A stretch of 64,000 nucleotides of DNA from Rhabdobacter roseus (GTDB taxonomy: Bacteria; Bacteroidota; Bacteroidia; Cytophagales; Spirosomataceae). A program made the position numbers and the translations under genes. Location: NCBI RefSeq assembly GCF_014202275.1, contig NZ_JACHGF010000001.1, positions 1,134,713 to 1,198,712 on the forward strand, written 5' to 3'. Below the pieces are notes generated by a model. The model saw only the letters and a program-made list of their open reading frames with translations. It was not told the origin of the DNA and did no database searches. Positions 26,333-36,204 of this stretch are shown piece by piece. Numbering within the stretch: position 1 is the stretch's first letter; each line of letters opens with the position of its first letter.

Positions 26333-27853
26333 ATGCTCAATCTTAGTCAATTCGAAGTTTGGTTTGTTACTGGCAGCCAGCATTTGTACGGGTACGAAAC
26401 CCTCCGGCAGGTAGCCGAGCATTCGCAGCAGATAGCCCGCTACCTGGACGAAGCGCCGGAAATTCCGGTACGGGTTGTTTTCAAACCCGTGCTCACTACC
26501 CCCGACGAAATATACCGCCTGTGCCAGGCGGCCAACGCCGCCGAACACTGCGTGGGGATCATCACCTGGATGCATACCTTTTCGCCCGCTAAAATGTGGA
26601 TCGGAGGCCTGAACGTGCTTCAAAAACCCTTGCTGCATTTGCATACCCAGTTCAACCGGGACATTCCGTGGGGCGAGATCGACATGGATTTTATGAACCT
26701 GAATCAGTCGGCGCACGGCGACCGGGAGTTTGGCTTCCTGATGGCGCGGATGCGCCGCAGCCGGAAAGTGGTAGTAGGGCACTGGCAGCACCGCGACGTG
26801 CTGGACCAAATCGAGGTGTGGGCGCGCGTAGCCGCCGCCCGCCACGACCTGCAAGGGGCGGCCTTTGTTCGCTTCGGGGATAATATGCGCTACGTGGCCG
26901 TTACGGATGGCAACAAAGTCTCGGCCGAAATCACTTTTGGCTACTCCGTCAATACCCACGGCGTGGGAGACCTGGTACGGGTCATTGACCAAATGTCGGA
27001 CGCTGCCGTGGAGGCACTCTGTGCCGAGTACGCCGATACCTACCAGATGGCCCCCGAGCTGCTTCCTACCGGCGACCGCCATGCTTCCCTCCGCGAAGCG
27101 GCCCGCATTGAGCTGGGCCTCCGGGCGTTTTTAGAAGACGGAAACTATAAAGGCTTCACCAATACCTTCGAAGACCTGCACGGCCTGAGCCAGCTCCCCG
27201 GCATCGCTACCCAGCGCCTCATGGCGGCGGGCTACGGATTTGGTGCCGAAGGCGACTGGAAAACCGCCGCTTTGCTCCGCGCCATGAAGGTGATGGCGAG
27301 TGGCCTGCCAGACGGCAATTCTTTCATGGAGGATTATACCTACCACCTGGCCGAGCCGCTGGACCGAGGTACCCGCGACCGCTTCAGAAACCAGTGGGTA
27401 CTGGGGGCGCACATGCTGGAGATTTGCCCCACAATTGCTGCCCAAAAACCTATTTGCTGCGTCCATCCCCTGGGCATTGGGGGCAAAGATGATCCGGTGC
27501 GGCTGGTGTTTTCTACTTTTGCCGGGCCGGGGCTGAACGCATCGCTGATCGACCTGGGCAACCGCTTTCGGCTGTTGGTAAACGAAGTGGAGGCCGTAGT
27601 ACCCCCGCACGACCTCCCCAAACTACCCGTGGCAAGGGTACTTTGGAAGCCCCAGCCCGACCTCCCTACCGCCTGCGCGGCCTGGATTTTGGCCGGGGGC
27701 GCGCATCATACCGTTTTTAGCCAAAACCTGACCACGGAGTACCTCGAAGACTTTGCGGACATGGCCGGGATTGAACTGGCGGTGATTGATCGGGACACCC
27801 GTTTGCGTACCTTCAAAAACGAACTCCGCTGGAACGAGGTAGCCTACCGATAG
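26333..27853 (+). CDS. araA: L-arabinose isomerase
   Basis: The 506-residue protein is AraA, which interconverts L-arabinose and L-ribulose. Typical features are [21 protein letters not shown] at the N-terminus, then [21 protein letters not shown] and [36 protein letters not shown] and [14 protein letters not shown] contain metal-binding residues (Glu and His). [12 protein letters not shown] with the following [12 protein letters not shown] is the C-terminal signature. It follows araB by 37 nt and is separated from araD by a motif-containing hairpin with a T run (~27901-27922), which may attenuate read-through to araD. Confidence 0.97.
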   Translation: MLNLSQFEVWFVTGSQHLYGYETLRQVAEHSQQIARYLDEAPEIPVRVVFKPVLTTPDEIYRLCQAANAAEHCVGIITWMHTFSPAKMWIGGLNVLQKPLLHLHTQFNRDIPWGEIDMDFMNLNQSAHGDREFGFLMARMRRSRKVVVGHWQHRDVLDQIEVWARVAAARHDLQGAAFVRFGDNMRYVAVTDGNKVSAEITFGYSVNTHGVGDLVRVIDQMSDAAVEALCAEYADTYQMAPELLPTGDRHASLREAARIELGLRAFLEDGNYKGFTNTFEDLHGLSQLPGIATQRLMAAGYGFGAEGDWKTAALLRAMKVMASGLPDGNSFMEDYTYHLAEPLDRGTRDRFRNQWVLGAHMLEICPTIAAQKPICCVHPLGIGGKDDPVRLVFSTFAGPGLNASLIDLGNRFRLLVNEVEAVVPPHDLPKLPVARVLWKPQPDLPTACAAWILAGGAHHTVFSQNLTTEYLEDFADMAGIELAVIDRDTRLRTFKNELRWNEVAYR

Positions 27854-27900
27854 TGCCGGTAGTTAACCCATGCGCGAATTGTTGTTATGTCAAAATGTAC

Positions 27901-27922
27901 AAGGTACCTGTGGGTACTTTTT
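27901..27922 (+). terminator. Hairpin with T run between araA and araD
   Basis: Around 27901-27922 GTACC and GGTAC pair around a 4-nt loop (TGTG) and a run of six T follows. This looks like a weak intrinsic terminator or attenuator inside the ara gene set and is built from the GGTAC motif. A second short inverted repeat (ACTAT...ATAGT) lies just before araD. Confidence 0.45.
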
Positions 27923-27961
27923 TGACTATAATTTTCATAAAAAATAGTTACAAATAAAGCC

Positions 27962-28660
27962 ATGTATACAAGCCTGAAGGAAGAATGCTACGAAGCAAAC
28001 CTGCAGTTGCCGAAGCTGGGTCTGGTCCTTTTTACGTTCGGGAACGTGAGCGCCGTGGACCGGCAAAGGGCCGTGTTTGCCATCAAACCCAGTGGGGTTT
28101 CCTACGAAACGCTGACTCCCGCCGACATCGTGATCTGTGACTACGAAGGAAAAGTGGTGGAAGGTACCTTGCGGCCTTCTTCGGACACCAAAACCCACGC
28201 GTACCTCTACAAACAGTGGGAGGCGATCGGGGGCGTGGCCCATACGCATAGTACCTACGCCGTCGCCTGGGCGCAGGCCGGACTAGACATCCCGGTCTTT
28301 GGAACTACCCACGCCGACCACACCCACCGGGACATACCCTGCGCGCCGGTCCTGACCGACGCCATGATCCAGGGCGACTACGAACACGAAACCGGCTGCC
28401 AGATCCTAGATTGCCTCACCGAAAAAGCGCTGAGGTACCAGGAAACGGAGATGGTACTTTTGCAAAACCACGGCCCCTTTACCTGGGGAAAAACCGCGGC
28501 CAAGGCCGTTTATAACTCGGCCGTGCTGGAAGAGCTGGCCAAAATGGCCTACCTGACGCTCCAAATTAACCCCGCCACGCCGCGCCTGAAAGACGCCCTC
28601 TGTAACAAGCACTACGAGCGCAAGCACGGCCAAAATGCCTACTACGGCCAGGGGTGCTGA
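27962..28660 (+). CDS. araD: L-ribulose-5-phosphate 4-epimerase
   Basis: The 232-residue protein belongs to the class II aldolase/AraD family and converts L-ribulose 5-phosphate to D-xylulose 5-phosphate, feeding the pentose phosphate pathway. Evidence is LVLFTFGNVSAVDRQRAVFAIKPSG, SYETLTPADIVICD, THAYLYKQW, then GGVAHTHSTYAVAWAQ with the zinc-binding His pair and GTTHADHTHRDIPCA (His). It completes the araB-A-D set. It is 108 nt downstream of araA, after a hairpin that may attenuate transcription, and ends convergently with a sulfatase. Confidence 0.95.
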   Translation: MYTSLKEECYEANLQLPKLGLVLFTFGNVSAVDRQRAVFAIKPSGVSYETLTPADIVICDYEGKVVEGTLRPSSDTKTHAYLYKQWEAIGGVAHTHSTYAVAWAQAGLDIPVFGTTHADHTHRDIPCAPVLTDAMIQGDYEHETGCQILDCLTEKALRYQETEMVLLQNHGPFTWGKTAAKAVYNSAVLEELAKMAYLTLQINPATPRLKDALCNKHYERKHGQNAYYGQGC

Positions 28661-28690
28661 GGTGATTCAGTAGGCCAAGTACCCCCCGGC

Positions 28691-30265
28691 TCAATCCTCG
28701 ATTTTTTCTTTCTCGTAATCCGAGTCATTCACCCAGCCGGTGGTGAGCTTTTCGCCGTTCATGAAGCGCTCGTAAAAATTCCGCAGCTCCGTGACGGGGT
28801 ACTGCTCGTAGAGATAGCCGTAGCCGCTCATGCGCAGGTCGCCCTCGGCGCGCAGGCGGGTTTCCATTTCGGTGCGTAGCTTCTGGATGGTGGGGCGGTA
28901 GGCGGGGGTAGTTGCGAGATTTTTCACGCAATCCGGGTCTTTCCGCAGGTCGTAAAGTTCTTCGGCGGGGCGTTTGCCAAAGTTCAGTGCCCAGTAGTGC
29001 GTGTCCACGCCGTTTCGGCGCAGGTTGAGCAGCAGCGTTTTGGTGGGGCTACCGTCGCAGTTGAGGTAGCCGGTTTCGGGGTTGCACACGGGCCAGCGGC
29101 TGGTTTCGTAGTTTTTGAGGTACAGCATCCCGTTTTTATGAAGGCCCCGAATGGGGTACCCTTCGTCGTTGGGGCGGCCCACGTCGTGGCGTTCTTGCCC
29201 TACCAGCACAAAGTCCCGCGCGGCTTCTACTTGCCCGTTTTTGCTAGATTGCAAAATCGGGAGCAAGCTTTTTCCGGCGGCGGGCTGCATCCCGGATTTC
29301 TGCCAGTTGAGGCCCGCTATTTCCAGAAACGTCGGTGCCAAATCCACGAAGCTCACGTAGTCGTCGATTTTGCGACCGGTACTTTTCAGGCCGTTTTTCC
29401 ACATGAGCGCCATCGGCACGTGGTTGGCGTGCTCGTACTGGTTGCCTTTGACGCGCGGAAACGGCATGCCGTGGTCGGAGGTGAAGACGACGAGGGTATT
29501 TTCCAGCTGGCCGCTTTTTTCGAGGGTTTCAAGTACCCTGGCTACGTGCGCGTCCATGTACTCGATCTCGTAGGCGTAGTCGAGCAGGTCGGTGCGGATG
29601 CGGGTGGAGTCGGGCCAGTAGGAGGGTACTTTGGAAATCATGTCCAGGCGTTTTCCTCCTTTTCGAATACCGGCCCCATACTCGTAGTCGCGGTGAGGCT
29701 CGTGAAAGCCCAGCCAGAATGTCCACGGCTGCCCACCAGGTACCTGGCCGAGGAAATCGGCGAAATTGGCCGCGTAGTCGTTATTGGAAATAAACTGGGC
29801 GGGTGGGGTAGTTTGGTGGCGGTCGTAAGCTTTGCCGAGGAGGGCGCGCGGGCTGCCGTCTTCGTGCAAGGCCTTGCCGGGGGCGTAGCCTTTGCCGGTG
29901 TAGCCGGTGGCGTAGCCGTGCGCCGCCAGGGCTTCGGCGTAGGTTTTGAACTTCGTGGGGAAATAAATGACGTGGTTGGCGGCGGCATCGAGCTGCCAGG
30001 AGTTGCGGCCCGTGAGCAGGCAGGAGCGCGAAGGCGCGCACTTGGCATTGGGCGTGTAGGCCCGGTTGAAAAGTACCCCCTCGCGGGCGATGCGGTCGAA
30101 GGCGGGTGTGCTCACCCAGCTGCGCCCGTAGGCACTCATGTCCAGACCGGCGTCGTCGGCCACGATCACCAGGATATTGGGGCGGGGTACTTCCGGGGTA
30201 CTTAAAAAAGAAAAAAGTACCAGACCACTGAGCAGTGCCGCGCCGGCCAAGCTAAGTTTTTTCAT
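28691..30265 (-). CDS. Secreted sulfatase, formylglycine type
   Basis: The start at 30263-30265 ([15 protein letters not shown]) is followed by a signal peptide; a longer frame from 30301 is less likely. The 524-residue protein has the sulfatase fold: metal-binding [15 protein letters not shown] (D37, D38), and the formylglycine motif CAPSR (Cys76 as modification site, Arg80). A conserved GYTGKGY region and [15 protein letters not shown] complete the metal site. It hydrolyses sulfate esters of a glycan in the family's known role; the substrate and sulfatase subfamily are not determined. No maturase gene is in the window. Confidence 0.9.
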   Translation of the reverse strand: MKKLSLAGAALLSGLVLFSFLSTPEVPRPNILVIVADDAGLDMSAYGRSWVSTPAFDRIAREGVLFNRAYTPNAKCAPSRSCLLTGRNSWQLDAAANHVIYFPTKFKTYAEALAAHGYATGYTGKGYAPGKALHEDGSPRALLGKAYDRHQTTPPAQFISNNDYAANFADFLGQVPGGQPWTFWLGFHEPHRDYEYGAGIRKGGKRLDMISKVPSYWPDSTRIRTDLLDYAYEIEYMDAHVARVLETLEKSGQLENTLVVFTSDHGMPFPRVKGNQYEHANHVPMALMWKNGLKSTGRKIDDYVSFVDLAPTFLEIAGLNWQKSGMQPAAGKSLLPILQSSKNGQVEAARDFVLVGQERHDVGRPNDEGYPIRGLHKNGMLYLKNYETSRWPVCNPETGYLNCDGSPTKTLLLNLRRNGVDTHYWALNFGKRPAEELYDLRKDPDCVKNLATTPAYRPTIQKLRTEMETRLRAEGDLRMSGYGYLYEQYPVTELRNFYERFMNGEKLTTGWVNDSDYEKEKIED

Positions 30266-30369
30266 GAAAAAGGGTAAGGATACCGTTGATGACTCCCACA
30301 AAGAAAGGGCAGCAAAAGGATAACCTACCTGGTTTTTTCGTAAAACGCTTTAAAAAAAGTAAAAGTACC

Positions 30370-31767
30370 TTACCGGCTCAAAGGTACCTTGAGCAGGAAG
30401 ATCTGCTTGGTAGAATCGGAGCCGGTGGTGGATTTGACGTAGCGGTTGTAAGCGAGCGTTTGCCCGTCGTGCGCCCACACCAGGTTGGTAGGGCCGGGCT
30501 GGCTGGCGGACGTCAGGCGCTGGGCGGAAGCATCGTCCGAGGTAGTTTCCAGCGCACATAGCACAATGCTGCCGTCCCAGACGTACGCCAGGCGCTGGCC
30601 GTCGGGGTGCCAGCGAAAGTACCCCTGCACGTCGGACGAGTGGCGGGTGAGCTGCCTGGAAGTACCTCCCGTGGGGCTGATGACAAACAGCTGCTGAATC
30701 CCGGCCTGGTCGCGGGCGAGGTAGGCCAGCTGGCTGCCATCGGCGCTGGACCGCACGATGCCCGAGCAGCCGGGGTACTGGGTGTCGGCAGTGCGGGTGA
30801 GGCGGCGCTGGGAAGTACCTTTAGGCGGCATGGGTAGTTGGGTAGAGGTACCTTCCAACGGGCCGTACTCGCCTGGCTGGTCTATTTCCTCGGGAATATC
30901 TACCACAAATACCTCGTTGACGTCTTTTCCCTGTTTGTCTTTTACCGTACCCAAAAAGGCCCGGGCTATCTGCCGGGTACCGTCGGGTTTCAGGTACCCT
31001 TGCTGGCCCACCCAGCTGTCGCTGGCGGCTCGGCTGATCTCGTCGGAGCCCGGCTGAGGCTGGGGTACTACCCGCACCACCAGCACGCTGTACCACGCGC
31101 CGGGGTAGTTTTCGCCGGTGGCGGTGTCAGGTACCTGCACGGCTTTTCCGCGCTTGGACACGCCGATGGTGCGGAGGTTGTGGGGCTGGCCGGTGGTTCG
31201 TTCCAGAGCTTCCATCAGGGCGTCGTTGTAGGTATAGCCAATCCACTGGCCGTCGTGGCTCCACTCGTGGCGGTGGGTACCTCCGCGCAGCGCACCGGGC
31301 GTGAAGTGCGGAACCACGTGGCGGGCATCCAGGAAGGTAGCCTGGCCCGGCCGCTCGTCCTGGACGATGGCCCCCAGCCTACGCCACTGCTGGTAGGGAT
31401 TGCTGGCCGTGACGGACGGCAATCCGTGGATAAAGGCCACTTCGGGACGGGTGGGGCAGTAGCTCACCGCTCCAGCTCCGGGGCCCCAGTCTTGGTTGTG
31501 GGGTAGCTCGTAAAGTACCTCCTTCTCGCCCGACGGCACACGTACCCGCTCGATGCGGCTGGAAGCCGCGATGCCGCCCGCGTGGGTGCGGGTGTCGTAA
31601 ACGAGCCACTGGTTGTCGGGCGAGAAGTTGTCGTTGTTGTCCAGGTCGTGGTTGTAGCGGAGGTCGCGGGTCAGCTGGATTTCTTCCGGCTGGGTGGCGG
31701 TGTGGCAGTGGCTCATGAGTAGTAGGAGAGAAAGCGCGAGAAAGGTACTCCGGGTCGAGAGAGGCAT
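30370..31767 (-). CDS. DUF3748 beta-propeller lipoprotein
   Basis: The 465-residue protein begins with a signal LALSLLLLMSHCHTA that contains a plausible lipobox Cys. It has TolB/WD40-like propeller repeats: NFSPDNQWLVYDTRTHAGG, HEWSHDGQWIGYTYND, RSSADGSQLAYLARDQ, FRWHPDGQRLAYVWDG and VWAHDGQTLAYNRY. The pattern and the 'Tol biopolymer transport' type match DUF3748, the family of E. coli YidR. Its job is unknown. It lies upstream of the sulfatase gene on the same strand (104 nt), so they may be coexpressed, but the gap is not diagnostic. Confidence 0.75.
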   Translation of the reverse strand: MPLSTRSTFLALSLLLLMSHCHTATQPEEIQLTRDLRYNHDLDNNDNFSPDNQWLVYDTRTHAGGIAASSRIERVRVPSGEKEVLYELPHNQDWGPGAGAVSYCPTRPEVAFIHGLPSVTASNPYQQWRRLGAIVQDERPGQATFLDARHVVPHFTPGALRGGTHRHEWSHDGQWIGYTYNDALMEALERTTGQPHNLRTIGVSKRGKAVQVPDTATGENYPGAWYSVLVVRVVPQPQPGSDEISRAASDSWVGQQGYLKPDGTRQIARAFLGTVKDKQGKDVNEVFVVDIPEEIDQPGEYGPLEGTSTQLPMPPKGTSQRRLTRTADTQYPGCSGIVRSSADGSQLAYLARDQAGIQQLFVISPTGGTSRQLTRHSSDVQGYFRWHPDGQRLAYVWDGSIVLCALETTSDDASAQRLTSASQPGPTNLVWAHDGQTLAYNRYVKSTTGSDSTKQIFLLKVPLSR

Positions 31768-31857
31768 CGCTTTTTTACGTTAATCGGTAGTACCCTCTTG
31801 GCGAGAAGAAAGGTACTACCGATGAGAATATATTAAAGATAGAATGGGACCTAGGCG

Positions 31858-33783
31858 CTACACCAGCACGTTGGTGGCTTTTTTCTCAAAAAGGAGGTTC
31901 AGCAACTGCTCGCCCTGCGAGAAATCCGGGATGATCAGGTGCGCCCCCGCCCGCACGAGCCGGGGCCGCTTGGCCAGGTTGGGGCCGTAGCGGCGTACTT
32001 CGTTGCTGATGATGCCAATGGCCACACCCCCCGAGCGCCGCCCTTCCCGAATCTCATCGGGGCCGTCGCCAAGTACCATCAGCTCTTTACCTTCGAGCTG
32101 GTTGTCGGCAATGATTTTTTCAATCACCATCCGCTTCGAAAACTTGGTGTAGTCGCGCAGGGCCCCGTAGATTTTCCCTTCAAACAAATCGGCGTAGCCA
32201 AGTACCCTGGCTTCGTTGATGACGTCGTCGACGTCGGTACCGCTGGCCAGGTACAGCTCCACGCCCCGCGCCTTGAGCGCCCGCAGGAAGTCCACGGCTC
32301 CTTTGAGCGTATAGTCTTCGGTGCCCAGCTCGCCGGAGAGGCGCTTGTTCATGCGCTGATCCACCTGCTCCATGAGGGCGTCGTTGTAGATTTGCTTGTA
32401 CTGAAACTTGTCCAGTACCTGGTCTTCGGGTACGTAGCCAAACTCCCGCACCATCTGGGCCAGGCCGTCCATCTGGTAGATGGTCTGGATGCCCGTTGTT
32501 TTGTTAATAAAATCCCTTACATCCTCGAGCAGGCTCGCAAAAGTACCCTGATCTACCTGGTCGTACTGATCGCCCAGGATGGCCTTCATCATCACCGGCT
32601 CCATCACTTCTTCCCAGCCTTCGCGCAGGGTACTGATGGTGCCGTCGTGGTCAAATACGGCGTATTTGATGTGGCCCAGCTGCTCCAGAATGGCCGGATC
32701 GCAGAGCTCAAACTCTGTTCCCGGCACGTACACCGCCTCGCGCGGATTGTTGGCCAGGTCCACCTGGAAGTTGTAGTCAGGGGCCTGGCTGATGGCCAGG
32801 ATTTCCTCGCCGCTGGCGGTACCCGTCCGGAAGAGTTTCTGTACGGTCACGGCCGAGGCAAAATTGGCCAGCTCGGCGGCTTCGCCAGGGGCAATTCCGG
32901 CCGCCAGGCAAAGCGTAATGGCGCTGATCGCCGTATCGCCCGCCCCCACGGTATCGAGCTTGGCGGTGAGCTGTAGGCCGGGTACTTCGTGCACCCCCGC
33001 GGCATCAAAAGCCCGGATACCCCGCGCGCCGCAGGTTACGAAGACCGGTTTCTGGCTTTGCGCAAACACCGCCTGGCCGTACTGAAGTACATCCTTAATA
33101 AGTACCGTAGCCGAAGGCTCTACCAGTACGCCGTTCAGGGCGGCTATTTCCTTTTCGTTGGCCTTCAGGCAGGTACCCTGGAAGCGGTCGTTGAAATGGC
33201 GCGAATCCAGCATGATGATCTTGTGGTCGTAGCGCTGGAAGAGCGCGTTGGCGGCCTCAATGAAGCGGTCGTTGGTGATACTACCCAGTACCTGCTGGTT
33301 AAAGATGAGGGCGTCATAGCTTTCCAGGGCCAGCTCCAGCCCGGCCAGAATACCGCGGTCCGTTTCTTCCGAACGCTGATTATATACGCCGAAGTCGATG
33401 CGGGGCGCTTCTTTTCCATCGGTGTACCTTTTCAGATACGAATAGGTATTGAAATTTTCTTCCTGTACCACCAAATGGTCCGTGTTGGCACCCAAAGCGC
33501 GGAGCTGGGCCGTGAGCTCCCGGCCGTGGAGGTCGTCGCCCACGACCCCGATCACCTTGATCTGGGCGGGCTCCAGAGCGGCCAGGTTGGCTACCACGTT
33601 GGCGGCTCCACCCAGGGAGTAGTAGTGGCTGGCTACGGCTTCGGCCGGCAGGCCAGTTTCAATGGAAACCTCCGAGCCTCGCTGGTCCATGATCCAGTAG
33701 GCATCCAGGCAGAAATCTCCGTAGACGGCTATTTTAACGGCTTTAATTTTTTCAAGAATGGCACTAATACGACTTTGATCCAT
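31858..33783 (-). CDS. PfkB-type sugar kinase fused to HAD phosphatase
   Basis: The 641-residue protein joins two enzyme domains. The first (~1-340) is a PfkB/ribokinase-fold kinase related to the HldE/RfaE kinase domain. YGDFCLDAYWIMDQ and SLGGAANVVANLAAL hold the substrate-binding signature, and LDTVGAGDTAISA holds the catalytic Asp283. The second (~365-641) is a HAD-superfamily phosphatase: FDHDGT (Asp378 nucleophile), LYLASGTDVDDV as motif II, KRMVIEK and MVLGDGPDEIREG as motif IV. There is no nucleotidyltransferase domain as in HldE. Substrates are unknown. It is a single gene, upstream of which lies a 637-nt gene-free region. Confidence 0.85.
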   Translation of the reverse strand: MDQSRISAILEKIKAVKIAVYGDFCLDAYWIMDQRGSEVSIETGLPAEAVASHYYSLGGAANVVANLAALEPAQIKVIGVVGDDLHGRELTAQLRALGANTDHLVVQEENFNTYSYLKRYTDGKEAPRIDFGVYNQRSEETDRGILAGLELALESYDALIFNQQVLGSITNDRFIEAANALFQRYDHKIIMLDSRHFNDRFQGTCLKANEKEIAALNGVLVEPSATVLIKDVLQYGQAVFAQSQKPVFVTCGARGIRAFDAAGVHEVPGLQLTAKLDTVGAGDTAISAITLCLAAGIAPGEAAELANFASAVTVQKLFRTGTASGEEILAISQAPDYNFQVDLANNPREAVYVPGTEFELCDPAILEQLGHIKYAVFDHDGTISTLREGWEEVMEPVMMKAILGDQYDQVDQGTFASLLEDVRDFINKTTGIQTIYQMDGLAQMVREFGYVPEDQVLDKFQYKQIYNDALMEQVDQRMNKRLSGELGTEDYTLKGAVDFLRALKARGVELYLASGTDVDDVINEARVLGYADLFEGKIYGALRDYTKFSKRMVIEKIIADNQLEGKELMVLGDGPDEIREGRRSGGVAIGIISNEVRRYGPNLAKRPRLVRAGAHLIIPDFSQGEQLLNLLFEKKATNVLV

Positions 33784-34420
33784 AAGTACTTAATAAAAAG
33801 ATGATGGGGTGGCTCGGTAGCGTTGCTTCCGCTGGCGAAAGTAGGTACGGAACGGCCCCGGTTTGAGTTTCGGATACTCTTTTATACTCACTCCGGGCGG
33901 GGGAGTACTATTTTTTCTGGTTTATATTTTGCAAAAATCCCGTTCAAAAGCGGAGGGACACCAGGGTTTAAGTCCGACGGCCGGGGCTGTCTGCCCGCCG
34001 TTTCTTATATAAGGATTAAGAGAAAGTACCTTGAGGGAACGGAATCGGCAGGTCATGGCTTTTTTACCGGATCATTAAACCTGCGTGAATAAACGGTGAA
34101 CTTTAAAGTGTGTGCGTGATTTGAGGGTATATTTACGCATTTTACGCTGCATAGTAGTTGGTAAGTACGTAAATTTATCCTCATAAAATGACAGCTAAGG
34201 ATAGGTACTTCTATTGATCAGCCGTCACGCCGTCGAATCTGCCGTTCTTCTCTGGGGGCCGATTCTCTTATTCCCACCACTCCAACTACCAAGGTACCTT
34301 GGGCGCACAGTAGCCAGAGCGTATTCTCATGTCGGAATGTATATAGGAGTATTTTTATTATTTGTATTGTTTTTTGTATAGAAAGTAAACCCAACTTGAT
34401 CTGAAAAACGCACTACCCTC
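33784..34420. other. Gene-free region between fusion kinase and sigma factor
   Basis: This ~640-nt region lies between divergent genes. An 89-codon frame at 33823-34092 has no recognisable content and is treated as spurious. A perfect 14-nt palindrome centred on GGTACC lies at 34289-34302. The sequence is moderately AT-rich before the sigma-factor start and should hold both promoters. No structured RNA was identified with confidence. Confidence 0.4.
34289..34302. repeat. Perfect 14-nt palindrome centred on GGTACC
   Basis: CCAAGGTACCTTGG is a perfect palindrome about 120 nt upstream of the ECF sigma-factor start, in the gene-free region. It could be an operator or a further case of the over-represented motif. 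Confidence 0.5.
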
Positions 34421-34963
34421 ATGGCTATTCCTACCGAACATCTGCTACGCAAAGTGTCACAAGGTGATCAGGCGGCCTTTGCTGAACTGTTTAACTACTA
34501 CAAGACGCCCGCGCTTAAGTTTTGTAATTCGATCCTGAAAGATGAAGAGGAGGCTGAAAATGTGCTACAGGAAATCTTCATGAAGATCTGGGATCGTAGG
34601 ACTTTCCTGAAGCCCGATCATAACTTTCATTCGTACCTGTTTACCTGCCTGCGGAACCTGTCGTTTGACTACCTGAAAAAAATTGAGAAAAACCACAGCC
34701 TGCGGCAGCACTACCTCGAGCGCATGGAGCTGAGCCGGGAAAACGAGAAAGACGAAAAGGAGCTGCGGCTGCAGTTTTTGCAGACGGCCATTGACTCGCT
34801 TTCCGTCAAGCGCAAGCTGATCCTGATGCTGAACGTGGAGCAGGGCAAATCCTACCAGGAGATTGCCGAGCACCTCAATATTTCCAAAAATACGGTCAAG
34901 AACCAGCTGGTGAAAGCCAAGCAATTCCTGCGCGACCGCGCCGAGCAGGCCGCCTATTTGTGA
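34421..34963 (+). CDS. ECF sigma-70 factor (orphan)
   Basis: The 180-residue protein is an ECF-type RNA polymerase sigma factor. It has region 2 (GDQAAFAELFNYYKTPALKFCNSIL, AENVLQEIFMKIWDRR) and region 4 with a helix-turn-helix near the C-terminus (GKSYQEIAEHLNISKNTVKNQLVKAK). No anti-sigma factor, FecR or SusC gene follows, as is common for paired sigma factors of this phylum. It is followed by a strong motif-containing terminator overlapping its stop. The control signal is unknown. Confidence 0.9.
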   Translation: MAIPTEHLLRKVSQGDQAAFAELFNYYKTPALKFCNSILKDEEEAENVLQEIFMKIWDRRTFLKPDHNFHSYLFTCLRNLSFDYLKKIEKNHSLRQHYLERMELSRENEKDEKELRLQFLQTAIDSLSVKRKLILMLNVEQGKSYQEIAEHLNISKNTVKNQLVKAKQFLRDRAEQAAYL

Positions 34964-34990
34964 GGTACTTTTCTTTCCAAAGTACCTCAC
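34960..34990 (+). terminator. Terminator overlapping the sigma-factor stop
   Basis: Arms GTGAGGTACTTT (34960-34971) and AAAGTACCTCAC (34979-34990) are perfectly complementary over 12 bp with a 7-nt loop. The stop codon TGA sits inside the first arm. It is again built on GGTACTT/AAGTACC. Confidence 0.65.
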
Positions 34991-35019
34991 CGCTACTTAT
35001 TCAGGTACCTTATGCAGCC

Positions 35020-36183
35020 TTACTTCCCCGCCAGGTACCTATTGCGGTATTCCATGGGGTTGCAGCCTTTGACCTGCTTAAACTGCCGGGCAATGTTCTT
35101 GCCGTCGCCCAGGCCCAGATCCAGCGCGATCTCAAAAACCGTCATGTCGGTTTCCAGTAGTTTTTTGGTGAATTTCTCGATCCGCAGGTTGGCAATGTAC
35201 TTGTAGATGGGGTAGCCGGTCGTGAGCTGAAAGCGCTTCTCCAGCGCCCGGCGCGAGAGCGGAATCTGCTTCACGACGTCGTCCACGTGCAGGTTTTTCT
35301 CGATGTTCTGGTGAATGTACTTGAGCGAGGACGCCACGTAGTCGTCTTCGGTAGCGTAAATATCGGTCGACTGCCGCGTAATGACCTGCGTGGGTTTCAC
35401 CACGATGTTGTGCCAGTCGGCCATGCCGTTTCGGATGAGGTGATCGAGCAGCCGGGCGGCGTCGTAGCCACCCTTTTCGACGTCGAGCCCGATGCTCGAC
35501 AGCGGCGGGTCCGACAGCTCACAGAGCATCACGTCGTCGTCCACGCCCAGCACGGCCACTTCTTCCGGAATCCGGATGCCCGAGTGCCGACAGGCCTCGG
35601 TAATGTGCTGGCCCTGGTTGTCGTCGCAGGCCATGAGCGCAATGGGCTTGGGAAGCTCCTTAAGCCAGCGGCTCAGGGAGCTGGGCTTGTAGTACCATAG
35701 CTCGCTGGAGCGCGACTTCTTGTGCTCGAAGTAGTGTACCTGGCGGCCGGCGGCATTGATGCGCTGCTCGAAGCCCTCGGCCCGCTCGCGCGACCACACA
35801 ATGTCGCTGAAGCCGTAGAAGGCAAAGTGCTGAAAGCCTTTTTTGAGAAAGTACTCCGCGCCCATAACGCCCGTTTCGTGGTAGGCCCCGGTGATGTTGG
35901 GGATTTCGCCGAAGCGCTCCTTAAAGTCCTGCGCAATGACCGGGATGCCCGCGTCCACGATCTTACCGATGTCCTTGTCGTTGTAGAGCTGCCCAATGAT
36001 GCCGTCTGCGCCCCACTCGCGGGCCCAGGCCAGAATCCCCTCGATCCCGACGGTTTCGCGGTGGTAGAGCGGCATGCGGCAAAAAGCCCAGGGCCCGTGC
36101 TCCTTGGAGTACTTAGTAATGCCCTTCAGGAGGCTTTTGCTGTATTCTTCCGCAAAATCCAATAAGAGTATGATCTTGTACAT
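35020..36183 (-). CDS. XylR-like AraC-family transcription regulator
   Basis: The 387-residue protein fuses a periplasmic-binding-protein-like sugar-sensing domain with an AraC helix-turn-helix domain, like E. coli XylR. The N-terminal part (~1-270) has MYKIILLLDFAEEYSKSLLKGI, ADGIIGQLYN and VAVLGVDDDVMLCELS. The C-terminal ~100 residues have LHVDDVVKQIPLSRRALEKRF and MTVFEIALDLGLGDGKNIARQFK, the two AraC helix-turn-helix units. It is the last gene of a minus-strand operon with GH20, ROK kinase and MFS genes, so it probably controls N-acetylhexosamine uptake. Ligand inferred. Confidence 0.9.
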   Translation of the reverse strand: MYKIILLLDFAEEYSKSLLKGITKYSKEHGPWAFCRMPLYHRETVGIEGILAWAREWGADGIIGQLYNDKDIGKIVDAGIPVIAQDFKERFGEIPNITGAYHETGVMGAEYFLKKGFQHFAFYGFSDIVWSRERAEGFEQRINAAGRQVHYFEHKKSRSSELWYYKPSSLSRWLKELPKPIALMACDDNQGQHITEACRHSGIRIPEEVAVLGVDDDVMLCELSDPPLSSIGLDVEKGGYDAARLLDHLIRNGMADWHNIVVKPTQVITRQSTDIYATEDDYVASSLKYIHQNIEKNLHVDDVVKQIPLSRRALEKRFQLTTGYPIYKYIANLRIEKFTKKLLETDMTVFEIALDLGLGDGKNIARQFKQVKGCNPMEYRNRYLAGK

Positions 36184-36204
36184 GGGAAGTATCGGGCTAG
36201 CAAG

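Noticed and set aside
28997..30205. 402-codon plus-strand frame
   Set aside because: Antisense to the sulfatase gene, which has all expected motifs; the plus frame has none.
33823..34092. 89-codon plus-strand frame in the gene-free region
   Set aside because: No family likeness, no clear ribosome-binding context and poor codon pattern.
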